Shown here piece by piece: positions 44,468 to 56,000 of a stretch of 64,000 nt of DNA. Source of the DNA: Lethocerus indicus (Eukaryota; Arthropoda; Insecta; Hemiptera; Belostomatidae). Numbering within the stretch: the stretch's first letter is position 1; every line of letters begins with the position of its first letter. The stretch spans positions 6,076,001 to 6,140,000 of the forward strand of contig JACDQD010000104.1 in the NCBI GenBank assembly GCA_019843655.1, given 5' to 3'. The notes under the pieces were generated by a model that ran no database searches, was not told the DNA's origin, and was given only the letters and a program-made list of their open reading frames with translations. The position numbers were made by a program, and so were the translations under genes.

Positions 44468-47400
44468 TTAGATATGCTTCTATTCAAACATATAAAAAGC
44501 TTCGTTTATAGATGTTAAGGAGGGTTTGAAATGAAATTTGTGATTGAATGTTGCATTTGAATATTTTTATCTAAATACTTCATTGAGCTTATCATCTAAT
44601 ACATTTGATAGATTTATTCTGTAAAAACATTTAAATATGTTTATTTTATTTGACTTTTGGTAGTTTTATGATCTGATTGGCTCTCCAGAAAAGTTTTTTC
44701 TGGTAGTCTTCTGGTTTGTCATTTTCTCATTATGTCTCAAATGTTTTGGGGTGAGTGAAACTAAGTTTTATTATTTTTAGCCTTCATTTCTCGCATATCC
44801 TTTATTTATAATTATGTGAACACAAAATCTATTTCACCTTTGGCATCTGCCGGCATTTTATATCTGTATATTTTCTTTTTGCGTTCTGAATCTTGTGTGA
44901 ATTAAGTTTGTTTTATCCTTCTTAGATACAATTCCTAGATTAATTTAATTTGAAGGTTAAATGTTACTACCTGTTAGGTGGTGCAATGTATATAGTAGAC
45001 ATAGTTATTGATAGGGAATATATTAAACCATATATGAAGTATTAAATGAATATACTTATGCTAGGGTTAAATAGTGTCTAGGGTAACAAAATGTTTTTCA
45101 ATATTCCTCTTATTTCCATGTTCCTTTTGGTTTTTATAGTTATGTTGTAAATTACTTACCAACTTATAAAGCAAGTTTTAAATTAGCTTCCCATTGTTGA
45201 GATTAGTTTTGATATATCTCATTCTGCGGCAGAGACAACAAACCTTATTCAGTTAGGTTACATTGCAGGTTTATGATTTTAGGTAATTGATTTTAAAACT
45301 GGTCCATTCTCCCAGATTATTGATATTTCTCAACATACTTCTTCTTTTTCATTTTACTTTTAGTAATATTGGTCTTCTTGTCCAGTCCAAAGTATTATAC
45401 TGTATTTGATGGCAGAAAAGAGGCATATACCCCAATTTCTACAGTGTATTTTCAGGAAAAAATGTTTAATGCATTAAAGCATGTAATATTTAAAGCAGTT
45501 TAATAATACATTACGAAAGTACCTCAGCTATAGCAGAAAACATTACTGCATATCAAAAGTAAATTGGCACTTCAGCTGAACATAAAGAAAAAATTAGCAA
45601 TAGTGAAAATATTTATATGATAACAGTAGAAGATATGCAAGAGAAAACAAGGCAGAATACATTTTATAAAAAGCAGGTTTTCAGTACAACTGAACATAAA
45701 TCAAAATACAATAATTATAACTTTAATCATTTTCAAAGCCAGTTAAATATTTATTTTTAAATCTTATAAACTCTTCATCATTATTGCTGGTAAAACAATC
45801 TTCAAATAATGAATTGTCTTCTGTGCCATCAAGGGGATAGCTAATATTACATTCCTTATAAAATGAAAATGGGAATTATTTCAGTTCTTACATTAACCCA
45901 AGTATTCCCCACTCAGTCACACACTTGTGCAATTGGGAGCTGCTTCATCATTCTTGCTTTGGTTGTTAGGCCACGATGGTATTGACAAATGTTACCAGTG
46001 AATTGTTATTAAAATTTAACGTTGTTAACTGTACAAGTATTAATAATAATTCTTAATTAATTATTGTTGTTATGCAGTTTAAGTATAAGAGACATTAGCC
46101 TAGTGAGCATCAGGAACAAAATCAACTTATGAGAGGCCCAACTTTATATGTAGGAACTGCAGTAATTGTTTGATGCATTTCTGAAAACATGTGCACCTAA
46201 TATGCCATCAAATACAATACTTGTTCAATACAGTGTTGTGTAATTAAGATTTACTTGTAATAATTTACAAATTTGAATTATTATACATGTATTTTGTCAA
46301 TCCCATCCAAATGGAAAAGTGTATAAAATGTGACACAACTTGCAAAACTCAGCTTTCATGAAATCTTAATCATAGGTAAAGATTTTTCAAGTCATTTAAG
46401 CTCCTTCAATTTTAAATGAGTCATTTACATTGACTTCACACTGACATCATTTTTTTATCATTTCAGTTAACAAAAGTGTTTAAGCTCCTTACCTTGTTCA
46501 ATTGGAATTGAACAAGTATAAGTTACTAACAAATTTGAACATCACAAATATTGTTTTTTAATAAAAAAATCAGTTTTTATTTCCTGAGTCCATTTGTTAT
46601 ACAATTTTGCCCGTAACTAAGTTGGCTACAGAAAGTTTCATTATTCTAGTTTTATATGTTAAAAGAATTGTTCTATGTTACCCCATTTTACATATACTTC
46701 TAACTCCTTCATATACTTACATCCCCCTGATTGAATTATCATTTTTTTATAAGAACTCAATTTATATTAACATCAACAGAATTTGGGATAAATGGGGTCT
46801 CTCTTATTTTACTGTTGAAAAAATGTTTCTGATTTTGAAAAAATTTCCACCTGATTAATTATAGACCATTAGTAAACTAAAATGTACAGGGGTCATGTTG
46901 AATTATATATTTATCAGCATTTCAATATTTGTGTTGTGAGAATTTATATTTATTTTCCTTTTAAACATCAATTCTGTCAACATTTTATATAATCTGTCGA
47001 AAATTAAACGGTTTTATTTAAATACAAGATCCAATCAATGGATTATTTTATTTCAAACGAGAGTATTGCACAATCGCGATTACTAGTGATTATTTATTGT
47101 AAAACAATTCCCTTTTGTCAAAGAATCGACAGGAATTAAATAGTTTACACGATTTATAAATGAATTGTTCCTCAATCTTAGACCAATCGACTGGAGGCGG
47201 TACGAATAGAATTGTTAGCCATGATATTGCAAATACTAGCCCGGTTTATGGCAGGAAACGAATCTATTCTGTTAACAGAAGGTGAGAAGACTTAAGTAAG
47301 ATACCGGTTCGAGATTAGAAGTTTACGAGTTAAAAAACGGACGCCACTAAATGCTTCGGTTCGGGAAATATCAGTTTTTAGTCGGGCGCCTTGTGACGTC

Positions 47401-47539
47401 ACGATTGGCCGTTCTAGATGGCGTGCTGTCTCCCGCCTATTGTGGGGCCTCGTACGACATAGCTTTACGATAAAATGGAGGTTACAAGCGAAACTCGGCG
47501 TTACGGTTTCCATTACAATTAGGAAAGTGTCGGTGTCGA

Positions 47540-47776
47540 AAAAGTGCGTAATATCGCGGTGTTAATAACGTCGGCGTTTATTATAAACGGTCGAGGTGGG
47601 GAGTGAGCTCACATCCGGTAGGAGTACGCCGACGCGGGGCTCAACCCGGCCGGGCCCTTCACAAAACAGTGCCCGCTATTTTCGACCCTTTCAAAACGGC
47701 CGCCTCGCGTCTCTAAAGTTACGGTGACCCGTCCACAATATGAAGGGATGAATTTCTGCCGCTCGGTCGGCCAGCG
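47540..47776 (+). promoter_or_regulatory. Probable KANSL1 promoter / first non-coding exon
   Basis: GC- and CpG-richer DNA without a TATA box ends in a strong splice donor (CCAGCG then GTAAGTCG) at 47777. The donor pairs plausibly with an acceptor (AGCCTCAG) at 48693-48694 just before the KANSL1 coding exon. The transcription start was not determined, so the left edge is approximate. Confidence 0.4.
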
Positions 47777-48703
47777 GTAAGTCGTCGTTGTTTTGTTAGT
47801 GCGTCGGTCTTGGCGATCAATCTGTCGCCCATTTGAGGCCGGCGGTCCCCCCTCGCCTCTTTCGCCTACCGTGAACGTCCGCCTCTCCTACCAGTACCCT
47901 TTTTAAAATCCGCCATTATGCGATAAAAGTTTTCCGCCCGTCCCGTACCGACTCCGAGGCCAGTTTCCGAGTCGAATCGACCCATCGCCCGTATAATAGG
48001 CCCTGTCGGACCCTGCTAACGGTTAAAATCGACCGTTCGGTCGGCCAGAAAATGATGCAACGGTATTACCAGTCGCGCTATCTCTATGGCTCCCCTTCAT
48101 GTGCCGCCTTTTATTTTACCACGTGGAATTGAATTTTTATGCGTTCTTTCTGCTTTGAACTGGTGCCGCGACGTCCGAAATCTATCGATCGGAGTGTCTC
48201 GTCTAGTGCCACCGGTTAAAATGTGCCCCGTGCGTATTCCGATATGAACTATTTTTGTTCGCGGTGCTCTGCGACCCAATCGTGCGCTGGCTCTTAGCTC
48301 AGTTGGTGTCTGCCGCTCGAACGTGGAGGACCTCTATCGTCGCCCGGTCCCACTGCCGACCAGTGATACTACAGTGTTTTAGGTTTGTTTTGTTTTATTT
48401 ATTTCCGCGAGTGGAGTGTTATTCAGTGCCGCACAGATCGGAATACGCGCATCTGGCGTTTTTCTTTTGAATACTATTAAAAAAAGTGCTATCCGAGAAG
48501 TTGCAACCAGTAAATTGTTTATCTCTGGAAAGTTATTACGGGGGAGAAATTGATTTTTTCCTTTCGTTTTCTTGGAAATAATTCGACGCAGATTGGAAAT
48601 TATCCATGAGTTTGACTGCATGTAAAGTATGAATTTTTTTCTGGTGATTCGCTACGGAATACCTCATCAACCCAGTTATTTCATGTAGCCTCAGGAGAAG
48701 CCC

Positions 48704-48759
48704 ATGAATGAATGGGACTAAGGCATGCCTCAGTGAGGCATCCAAATGTGGTTGTCATG
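48704..48759 (+). promoter_or_regulatory. Cluster of overlapping upstream start codons before KANSL1
   Basis: Three ATGs spaced by 4 nt (48704, 48708, 48712) occupy all three frames just before the conserved ATG at 48757. The first encodes MNEWD then a stop at 48719-48721, the second opens a 67-codon frame to 48911, and the third is in frame with KANSL1. The ATG at 48757 has G at -3 and G at +4, a good context. Confidence 0.6.
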
Positions 48760-50186
48760 GCACCGGCTTTGACGGAGACTGCCCAGTCACAAAATTTCGA
48801 GTTGACATCTCCTTCGAAAACGGTGCGATTACCTCTCTCCTTGAAAAAGTACAAACAGAAGGGTTCTTACCCGATAGCAGACTCACCCGATCGTCAGTTA
48901 AAAATTTCTAATGGTGTCAATTTGACTCCGGGCATGAACGGTCACTCTTCACCCAAAATCACGTATTCAATAAACGGCCTGGCAAAGTCACTGAAAAATG
49001 AATTTATACCTTTAGAAAAAAAAGATAATTCCAGTACAGAAAAGGAAAAAAACACAAGGCAAAAACCTCAGGAGGCTCCAAAATCCACTGTGGGAACAGA
49101 AGGCGCAGAGTATACTCTTACCCAGATAGGAGGGTTTATAATGAACAATAGTTACTCGCCTATGGGGGATAATCGAGAGACGATGGGCTTGCAGAAATCG
49201 AACGAAGATTTGACAGAGACAGAACCGGGCACATTCTCCAAAGAGAAAATAACTCCCGGAGAAATGGATCAGTTGTTCAAAAATTTAGGAGTAGCAATAG
49301 CGAACGATGATCTCACTTCTACTGGAGAGTTGAGCAGTCAGAATGTCGAGGAAATCCTACAGGCAATAGACAGCATAGAGAGCAACGGTGGGGAGGTGTG
49401 TCCAACAGAGATACCACAATTAGAAACGGGAGGAGGAACGGACGGAGAAGCCATGTTCTCAATGTCGGAGGCAGCGGATATAGCCGGCAGCCTGACCAAC
49501 TTCGAGAGGGATCTATTCAACGTCGTCGATGTGATGAACATGTGTGTGGATGAAAGTCTAGTGACAGTCAATAAGGATGCACTCATAGATGAGAGACTAG
49601 ATGAAATCAGGAAAAAACAGTTTCAATTGAAGAGGAAATGTGAGTTTCTTATGAGGAGGTTGCACAAAATCCAGGCCAGGGCACTGGGGAAGCACGCCTC
49701 TGAAGAGATCACGGGAGTGATCGAATACACGAATAACATGCTGGAGGCAGCCAACAGGACAAGGGGCTACGGGGTGAGTGAGATGAACGACAACGAAGTG
49801 AAAGACCTGAGGGTGGAGCCGAAGGGAGCATCAATGTCTTCGCTCTCATTGTTGATGCGGCAGTTGGACCACGCAGCATCACAGCAGGCTGGCACCATCG
49901 CCAGGTCCAACAACTCCAGACAGTGCAAGTACTTCGGGTCCGGGTCATCCAACAGCTCTGGGATCCACGTCTCTAATGGCATGCGCCAGGTCAGACCGGG
50001 TTCCATACTTCCTCCCTTCAAGAAAGAAGTCAAAACTGAAATGGAACAGGTGGCTGGTGAACTCCATTCCCAACTTTCTATGGTACAGGCCGAGATTGAC
50101 TCCGATGTCACTGCCAGTAGCTCGGGCTGTGAAAGCTGTGATGAGTTCATCAATTACAACAATCAGCATCAACACAAACTGACCAT
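48757..50186 (+). CDS. KANSL1: KAT8 regulatory NSL complex subunit 1 (KANSL1 / nsl1), first coding exon, partial
   Basis: Seen: one long coding exon ends at donor ACC AT then GTAAGT (phase 2), giving 476 codons plus 2 nt with the 3' part of the gene outside the window. I chose ATG 48757 because it starts MAPALTETA, matching the MAPALT near the start of vertebrate KANSL1. ATG 48712 would add 15 residues in frame. A charged helix at residues about 270-325 (ERLDEIRKKQFQLKRKCEFLMRRLHKIQARALGKH as a block, with arginine-rich heptads) aligns with the KANSL1 coiled coil. SDVTASSSGCES near residue 448 matches the conserved acidic/serine motif that precedes the PEHE region. The PEHE domain itself is not in this exon. 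Known: KANSL1 scaffolds the NSL complex with the acetyltransferase MOF (KAT8) and WDR5, acetylating histone H4 at housekeeping promoters; the fly gene is also called waharan. The remaining exons must lie beyond 64000 or be too short to recognise. Confidence 0.92.
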
Positions 50187-52812
50187 GTAAGTTGTACTTA
50201 TTTTTATGAAATAATTTATTTGAGTGTTTACGCTTCTATATTTGGTGGAAAATTTCTGTACTTAGGGTGGGAGGAACAGATGACTATTTCTTTTTGTGAT
50301 TACAATTTTTTTTCTCTCTTTTATTGTTGCAACTGTAAAAAATACAACAAGCAACATTGATACAAGCACTAACTACAATGGAGGAGAAACATTGGAGGGG
50401 GGTTTCCCCCCTTTTTTCTATTACTTTTTTTTAAACATTTAGCTCTGGTGGCCTCTTCCTTTTCAGGTGTCTGTAAGGAACTTTTGGGATGTCAGGGGGA
50501 TTATAATTATGTTTTTATTATATTGTTTCTTCCATTTTCTCTTATAAATTTATATTTTTCTGCCTTTAATTAGGGTCTATGTGTTATCCATATCTACTGA
50601 TTCATTCCAATTTCAAAATTAATTCTACACTTCCATTTATAATAAAAGTAAAAAAAGAAAACAATATTTTTGTTAACATGTGTTAATAAGTTTTAAATAA
50701 CCAAATATGCACTCAATTGTTATTCTAAAGTGGAGTGTTATTAAATTTTGTTTTTAATTGTTCTCTTCACACAACAAATAACATTTTGGAATAAAAAATT
50801 TGGAAGTTGGCTGTAGTATTCTATTAGTGCAATGTTTAGTACAATTAACGATGTCTATAAATCAGTATTTACTCTTCTCTTTAATGTTTTTGTTTCATCA
50901 GAATCAACTTTTTCAATCACCTTTATAAATAAATTTATAAGTTTATTATTATTGAACCAATTCATTTCAATTTTGTTATTATTTTTTAACCCACAATTGA
51001 CAAAACAGTTGGAGTGGGGATAAACATTTGGTGGGAAGATGTGTTATGGGTGGGGATGAGGAAGGGGGCAAGTTTGGTGCCAACAGCTGTTTTTATATAT
51101 GTTGCAGCTGCATGTGCAATGACCTAAACAGAGTCAGGTGTTCTCTTTGTATATAGCATTACCTCTTTTCTTATTATTCTCTCCCTTTTTCTTAATGGTT
51201 TCTTTAGATTTAAACTAGTTAGGGAAAATGATTACATATACGAAAATTAATCAAACATTTAAATTATTAATGTAACAACCTATGAAGAGTATGACATTAA
51301 TTAATAAACCCTTCTTATTGTTAGGTAAATTTGCTTTAGTATTATTAGAAATGAAATTGTTTATGTCACTGTTGTTTCAATGTCCTAATTTAGAGAACCC
51401 AGGGTTGTTATTTTAAAGAATTGACTAGTATGTATAGTGTTCACGCTATGACATTTTGCTTGTTTGCATGTCCTTGCAGATGATTATTCCTATGTACTTC
51501 AACAGTTTAAAACAGTTATTGTAGTTATAAAACATTGTTCATTATTATGGACATTAAAAATGGGGTTGTTGTTTTGTTTATGACTAAGTGAAAGTAACAC
51601 ATACTGCTGTAAACATGCAGGAGGTTTAATATGTATATGGCAGTAGTATAACTTGTTGGAACTTGATGGTTGTCCACTTTGAAACATGTTTTTGTTTGTT
51701 CACTATTTACAGCTGAAAAGTCATCTCAGTTAATGTAAGTTTTTATACTTTAAATGAATAATTCTGACATTTTTTTAATTGATCTTAAGCAGTCTAGTAT
51801 TGCAGTCTTGTTTTAGCTTGGTTTAATTATTTCCAAATAACAGGCTTTAATTTATTTTCCAAGTTAGTTTAAAAAATTTTCCCCTGTAATCTACATCTCT
51901 TACATTCTTCTTCTTTAATTATAATAATTATTATTGTTGTGTAAATACGTTCTTATTACAGAGAAAACTTTCATAAACAATTTCCGAAATGGAATAAAAG
52001 TGTTATTACCACTGACTAACGTTCCTAATTTAGGACATGTTTTTACCATGAAAATCCAAATTTATTTCGTATTCACTGCTGTATTATATATACCAATCGT
52101 AATTTTAATATTGCGTGTATTGAAAAACGCCGTCAGCATGAGGCGTATTTCAACGTCGGTTGTTTACATTGTCTGTTCATTAGATAAACCTGTTTTCATC
52201 GCAGTTGTATATAATTGGCTGATTGATACGATATCAGAAGTTATCGAGTAATGTGTATAGATTTAATTTCCCGTAAGGTGATTCCTGTAGATCAAAGGGA
52301 AATTTTAATTTGGAAGGGGCGTGTGTAAGAAGAGGAGATCAGAGAAAGTGCCTATTGATCGGCTGGTCCCGGGCAAAGCCAGGTCGCTGAGCTCCCTCAG
52401 GATTGTTATCAATATTGTAAGAGGTATTATTGAATGTTTGAAAAAAAATCTGGGTACTTAGTTTCAAAGCTTCAGACTTTTGTACAGATTTCACTACAAG
52501 TTTTATCGGTCGGACACTGACAGAATTGTGTTCATAAGTTACTGCTGTTTAAATTGTAGCAATGAAAATTGTATACATGAAACGTTAGATATTCGTCAGC
52601 TTTGAAAGTTACTTTTATGAAATCTCATCATCGAGAAATTTAGATGCTACCTACAAAATAGAAAGCGTTGTTGAGGGCATTAGTCAATGAAGGAGAAATA
52701 AGTCAGCAAGAAACATTTTTTAATGTTTATATCATATATGACCAGTGCGCCAAATATTTATTTTTTGTTGTTTGACTATGTCCAGTTTGAATAATATGAA
52801 TAATTGCCTGTA

Positions 52813-53037
52813 ATGGCGCAACCGAGACGCCTACTTTTGTTGTTCGCAACCTGCCTTGTCTTTTGGAGGTCACCGTGTGGCCTGCCACCGCCGTTACTGC
52901 ACTTATCCCAATCTCGGTTAATTAGGAAGAGGGTACGAGTCTTCTATCGGGGATCACGAAAAATCGTGTTTAGACTGGTTGTAATTCAATTCCACGTGAA
53001 TTTCTATCACACGTGGTTACATTTCCCATCGCGGTAA
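52813..53037 (+). CDS. Small ORF with signal-peptide-like N-terminus, unrecognised
   Basis: Seen: ATG at 52813 opens 74 codons beginning MAQPRRLLLLFATCLVFW, a basic n-region plus hydrophobic core as in a signal peptide, then CGLPPPLLHLSQSRLIRKR with a dibasic/tribasic site. A splice-donor-like GTACGAG follows the RKR codons near 52932, so the real exon could end there. The block is more GC-rich than its surroundings. It would be nested in the KANSL1 intron on the same strand. No family is recognised. It may be a small secreted peptide gene or a chance ORF. Confidence 0.25.
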   Translation: MAQPRRLLLLFATCLVFWRSPCGLPPPLLHLSQSRLIRKRVRVFYRGSRKIVFRLVVIQFHVNFYHTWLHFPSR

Positions 53038-56000
53038 TTTTACTGTAATTTTTTTTTCTCATCACTCAGGTTCCTACACCACTGTAATTTGTCCGTTCAT
53101 ACGGAAATGTATCTTGCTAACGACACTCCGAGGACGCATTCCTGGTAAGTGTTTGCCCGTTATATGGAAACAATTGACAGTTGTTAAAAGGAACAGAGCA
53201 TACATCACAACTACACTAACAGACACTTTAGAATATTTTTGAAAATTGTTTTCGATGATCAATATCCAATGTTTATTAGGACCGCGTTTAAAACGCGCGC
53301 TGCATACAGTTGTCTAGCTACAGAGGCAGACCGTCGAGCAAATAACACATATTATGGTTTTGCTTTCTTGTGCGACGCCTTTTAGTGTTTTTTTGCCTTG
53401 TCACTGTACAGGACGGAAAAGTAGGAAAATATGTTGAAACGAGCTATTCTGATTGGAAGGGAAAAAGGCCTTTCTACCTGTGTAGCCGGCCCCCGGACTG
53501 GCCTTTCACGAATAGGACATTTAAAGGTTCTGTTTCGGTTGCTCCCCCTATTCCTAAGGGTCTGTTCCTCCTCTCATGCATCATGATTATCTAGCTCGCT
53601 CTCACACGTACCGATATCCTGTTTACATCTCCACCTTTTTCTCCTAAACGACTAACGAATAGGGGAACAAAAAGTTACAAAGGACGAACAGTGTTTTACA
53701 GCTAGAAAATTCGAGAGGTATCGAACACAATCTGGAAACTGAAAGCTTATAACATTTATTTTTTTCAGTATGTTTTTATCAATTGAATTCATTTCGATTA
53801 TTTCTAACAATTTGTACTAATTTCCATCTATCTTTTGCGATGCTGGCGGCATTAATGATACTTACTCAGTTCAGCTTTTTGCTATGAGTTAAATAGAAGA
53901 CAAAATCCATTACAAGGCTGCGCCTCTCCGCTCCCCCCTTCTCCGATTCCTCACCCGTTAAGCTCTGAGTTGGCGGGAAAGACTATGACTCATCCGGGAT
54001 AGTAATCCGGCTTTCCCGTAATTATTTATTTGTTTATCAGAAATATCAACTTGCGTTTTTGTTAATATCCTTAATTGAACAGCTGCTTTAAGCTGTAAGC
54101 TCTGGACTGGACTCCATTGTTGCAAGAAGGTCAGGTTTACATCATCGCACTTGAAATATCAACTCCCAGACGTACATACCAACATTACTGTTACAGAACT
54201 GTTTCTCTGATCCAGCGTATGATGTTAAAAGCTAACACGAATTTTGAGTGGCATAATTGGTTCAGGTGCAAAAGTAAAAGCATATAATTTTCGATTGTCC
54301 CCATTTTAAGAAAACTTTTCTTGTCGGAACCATGGACCATGTGCAGTTGATAATATAATGAATGAATAGGGAACTAGTGTACCAGGATGGATTTTGATTT
54401 GTCAATTGTCAGCTCGATTTCTTTTCCACAAGTTATCATTTTCAATTCACACTGAATTTTATACAAGGTAATTAGTTGCTACACAGTATTATTGATTTAA
54501 TGTAACTTTAAATCTTAGTGTTTGATTTAATGTTTTGAGTATTATAAAGTAAAAAAAAGCCGTTACAGCCGTACTTTTATACGGATTCCTGTTCTGTAGC
54601 TGGCCGTATGATTATCTCGTTCATTTTCGTTCCCTTCTTACTCGAGGAATTCGGAGTTGGATTCAACAATTTCAGAGATTTGGGTCAAAGCCTTTATGAT
54701 GCCGGTGCCGTTTGCCAGGTCCACCCCCACCCCCCCCCTGCAAACCTCATGCAGTCACCGGTTTTTCCAATACAGGTTATTTGCCTGGTTTACTCAAACC
54801 TCCCCTTATTTATTTAAAAAGGAATTTTAAAATTTTTGGACGCCTACACGTATGATATTTTTTCAATTTAAAAATCTGAAAACCCTTACTTTATTTTCTC
54901 TTAGAGTAATGTTTCGCTTATAATTAATTGGGCAGCATTATAGATCATCCAAGTTAACACTCTTCCAGGATTGAATTATATGTAGTAAATTTGGTATATT
55001 TAGTTACCTGCGTTTATTCATACAAAACGAAACGTGGGTTATTTAGTTATTTTTTCAGGTAACCGAGTGCTGCTGACCCTTAAGTTATTTATTGCTGAGG
55101 CAACATACAAATACGTTGACTCCGTATTTTTAATTCCTTGGGTATTGTAGTTGAAATGATATTTGCCGCGACTATGTTAAGCCTATAAATGAAATCAGCC
55201 TTCGGTTTAATTTTGGAAGACCGTTTCCTTGGGTCAATTTTATTTTGAGTCCGAGCGAAAGTTAGGGTTCGTTAGCCTGTTGAAATCACTAACTCCCCTC
55301 TCAACAAAATCCAATCGTTCGAACGTTATGTACGATGTTTTCTAGAAAATTTATTTAAAATTTTGTATGCCGGAAAGATTTTATTGTATATTTTTTACTT
55401 TTGTTAATAGAATAGTGTAGTTCTCTCTTCACACCATTGACCAAGAATAAACCTAATTTAAATTTCTGCCCTGGCAAATGCCGCTTGTAATCTGAATAAC
55501 TGTGCCAGGAGGAATTGGAATGAGCAATTATTTTTCTGTCCGATTCCCGCCCGTAATGGTGATAACGCCGATCAAAGTCCGGCTTCCTCGGAAAGTGATA
55601 TCGTGTTTTGACCGCATTTAATTCGTTTTCCTATCAATGACTTTCAGCAGTCTTTGGTAACAGGAAACGTGCAGGTTATTTGCATAGTATTAAATGTGTA
55701 ATGCTGAATATATGTAGTACGTGATTTCTGTATTGTATTCTAAATAAAAAATTACAATATATTTCAAAGAAATAAAACATAAATATAGAAACCAATTTTT
55801 TTCACATTTCTTTACATTGTTTGCTGAGTATAACGAACTTAACTTTGAGTTACAAAGTTTTGAATTACCGACAAAACGTGCTGTCCCTTAGCATTTGTTT
55901 TTGATTCTTTCCTTTTGTTTTGAAACTGATTCACAATTGCAGTAATATTTTTCCAATAGTCTCGTCACTGTTTTTTTTTCTTAAAAACAATTCCTTGCAC

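Larger units (their letters stand above)
42509..48694. other. Intergenic region between divergent TCERG1 and KANSL1
   Basis: The first 100 bp are TCERG1 5'UTR/promoter on the minus strand, with no clear TATA box. A candidate spliced exon lies at 43602-43714. The stretch 43.8-47.1 kb is AT-rich with an (AT)n tract. From about 47.2 to 48.5 kb the sequence is richer in G+C and CpG, as expected of a TATA-less housekeeping promoter for KANSL1. Confidence 0.6.

Noticed and set aside
48290..48345. tRNA-like A box (TAGCTCAGTTGG) upstream of KANSL1
   Set aside because: No acceptor, anticodon or T stems can be paired around it and the B-box position is poor.
53370..53594. 74-codon ORF beginning MRRLLVFFCLV
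   Set aside because: Weak hydrophobic start but no supporting promoter, splice or composition signal; weaker than the 52813 candidate.
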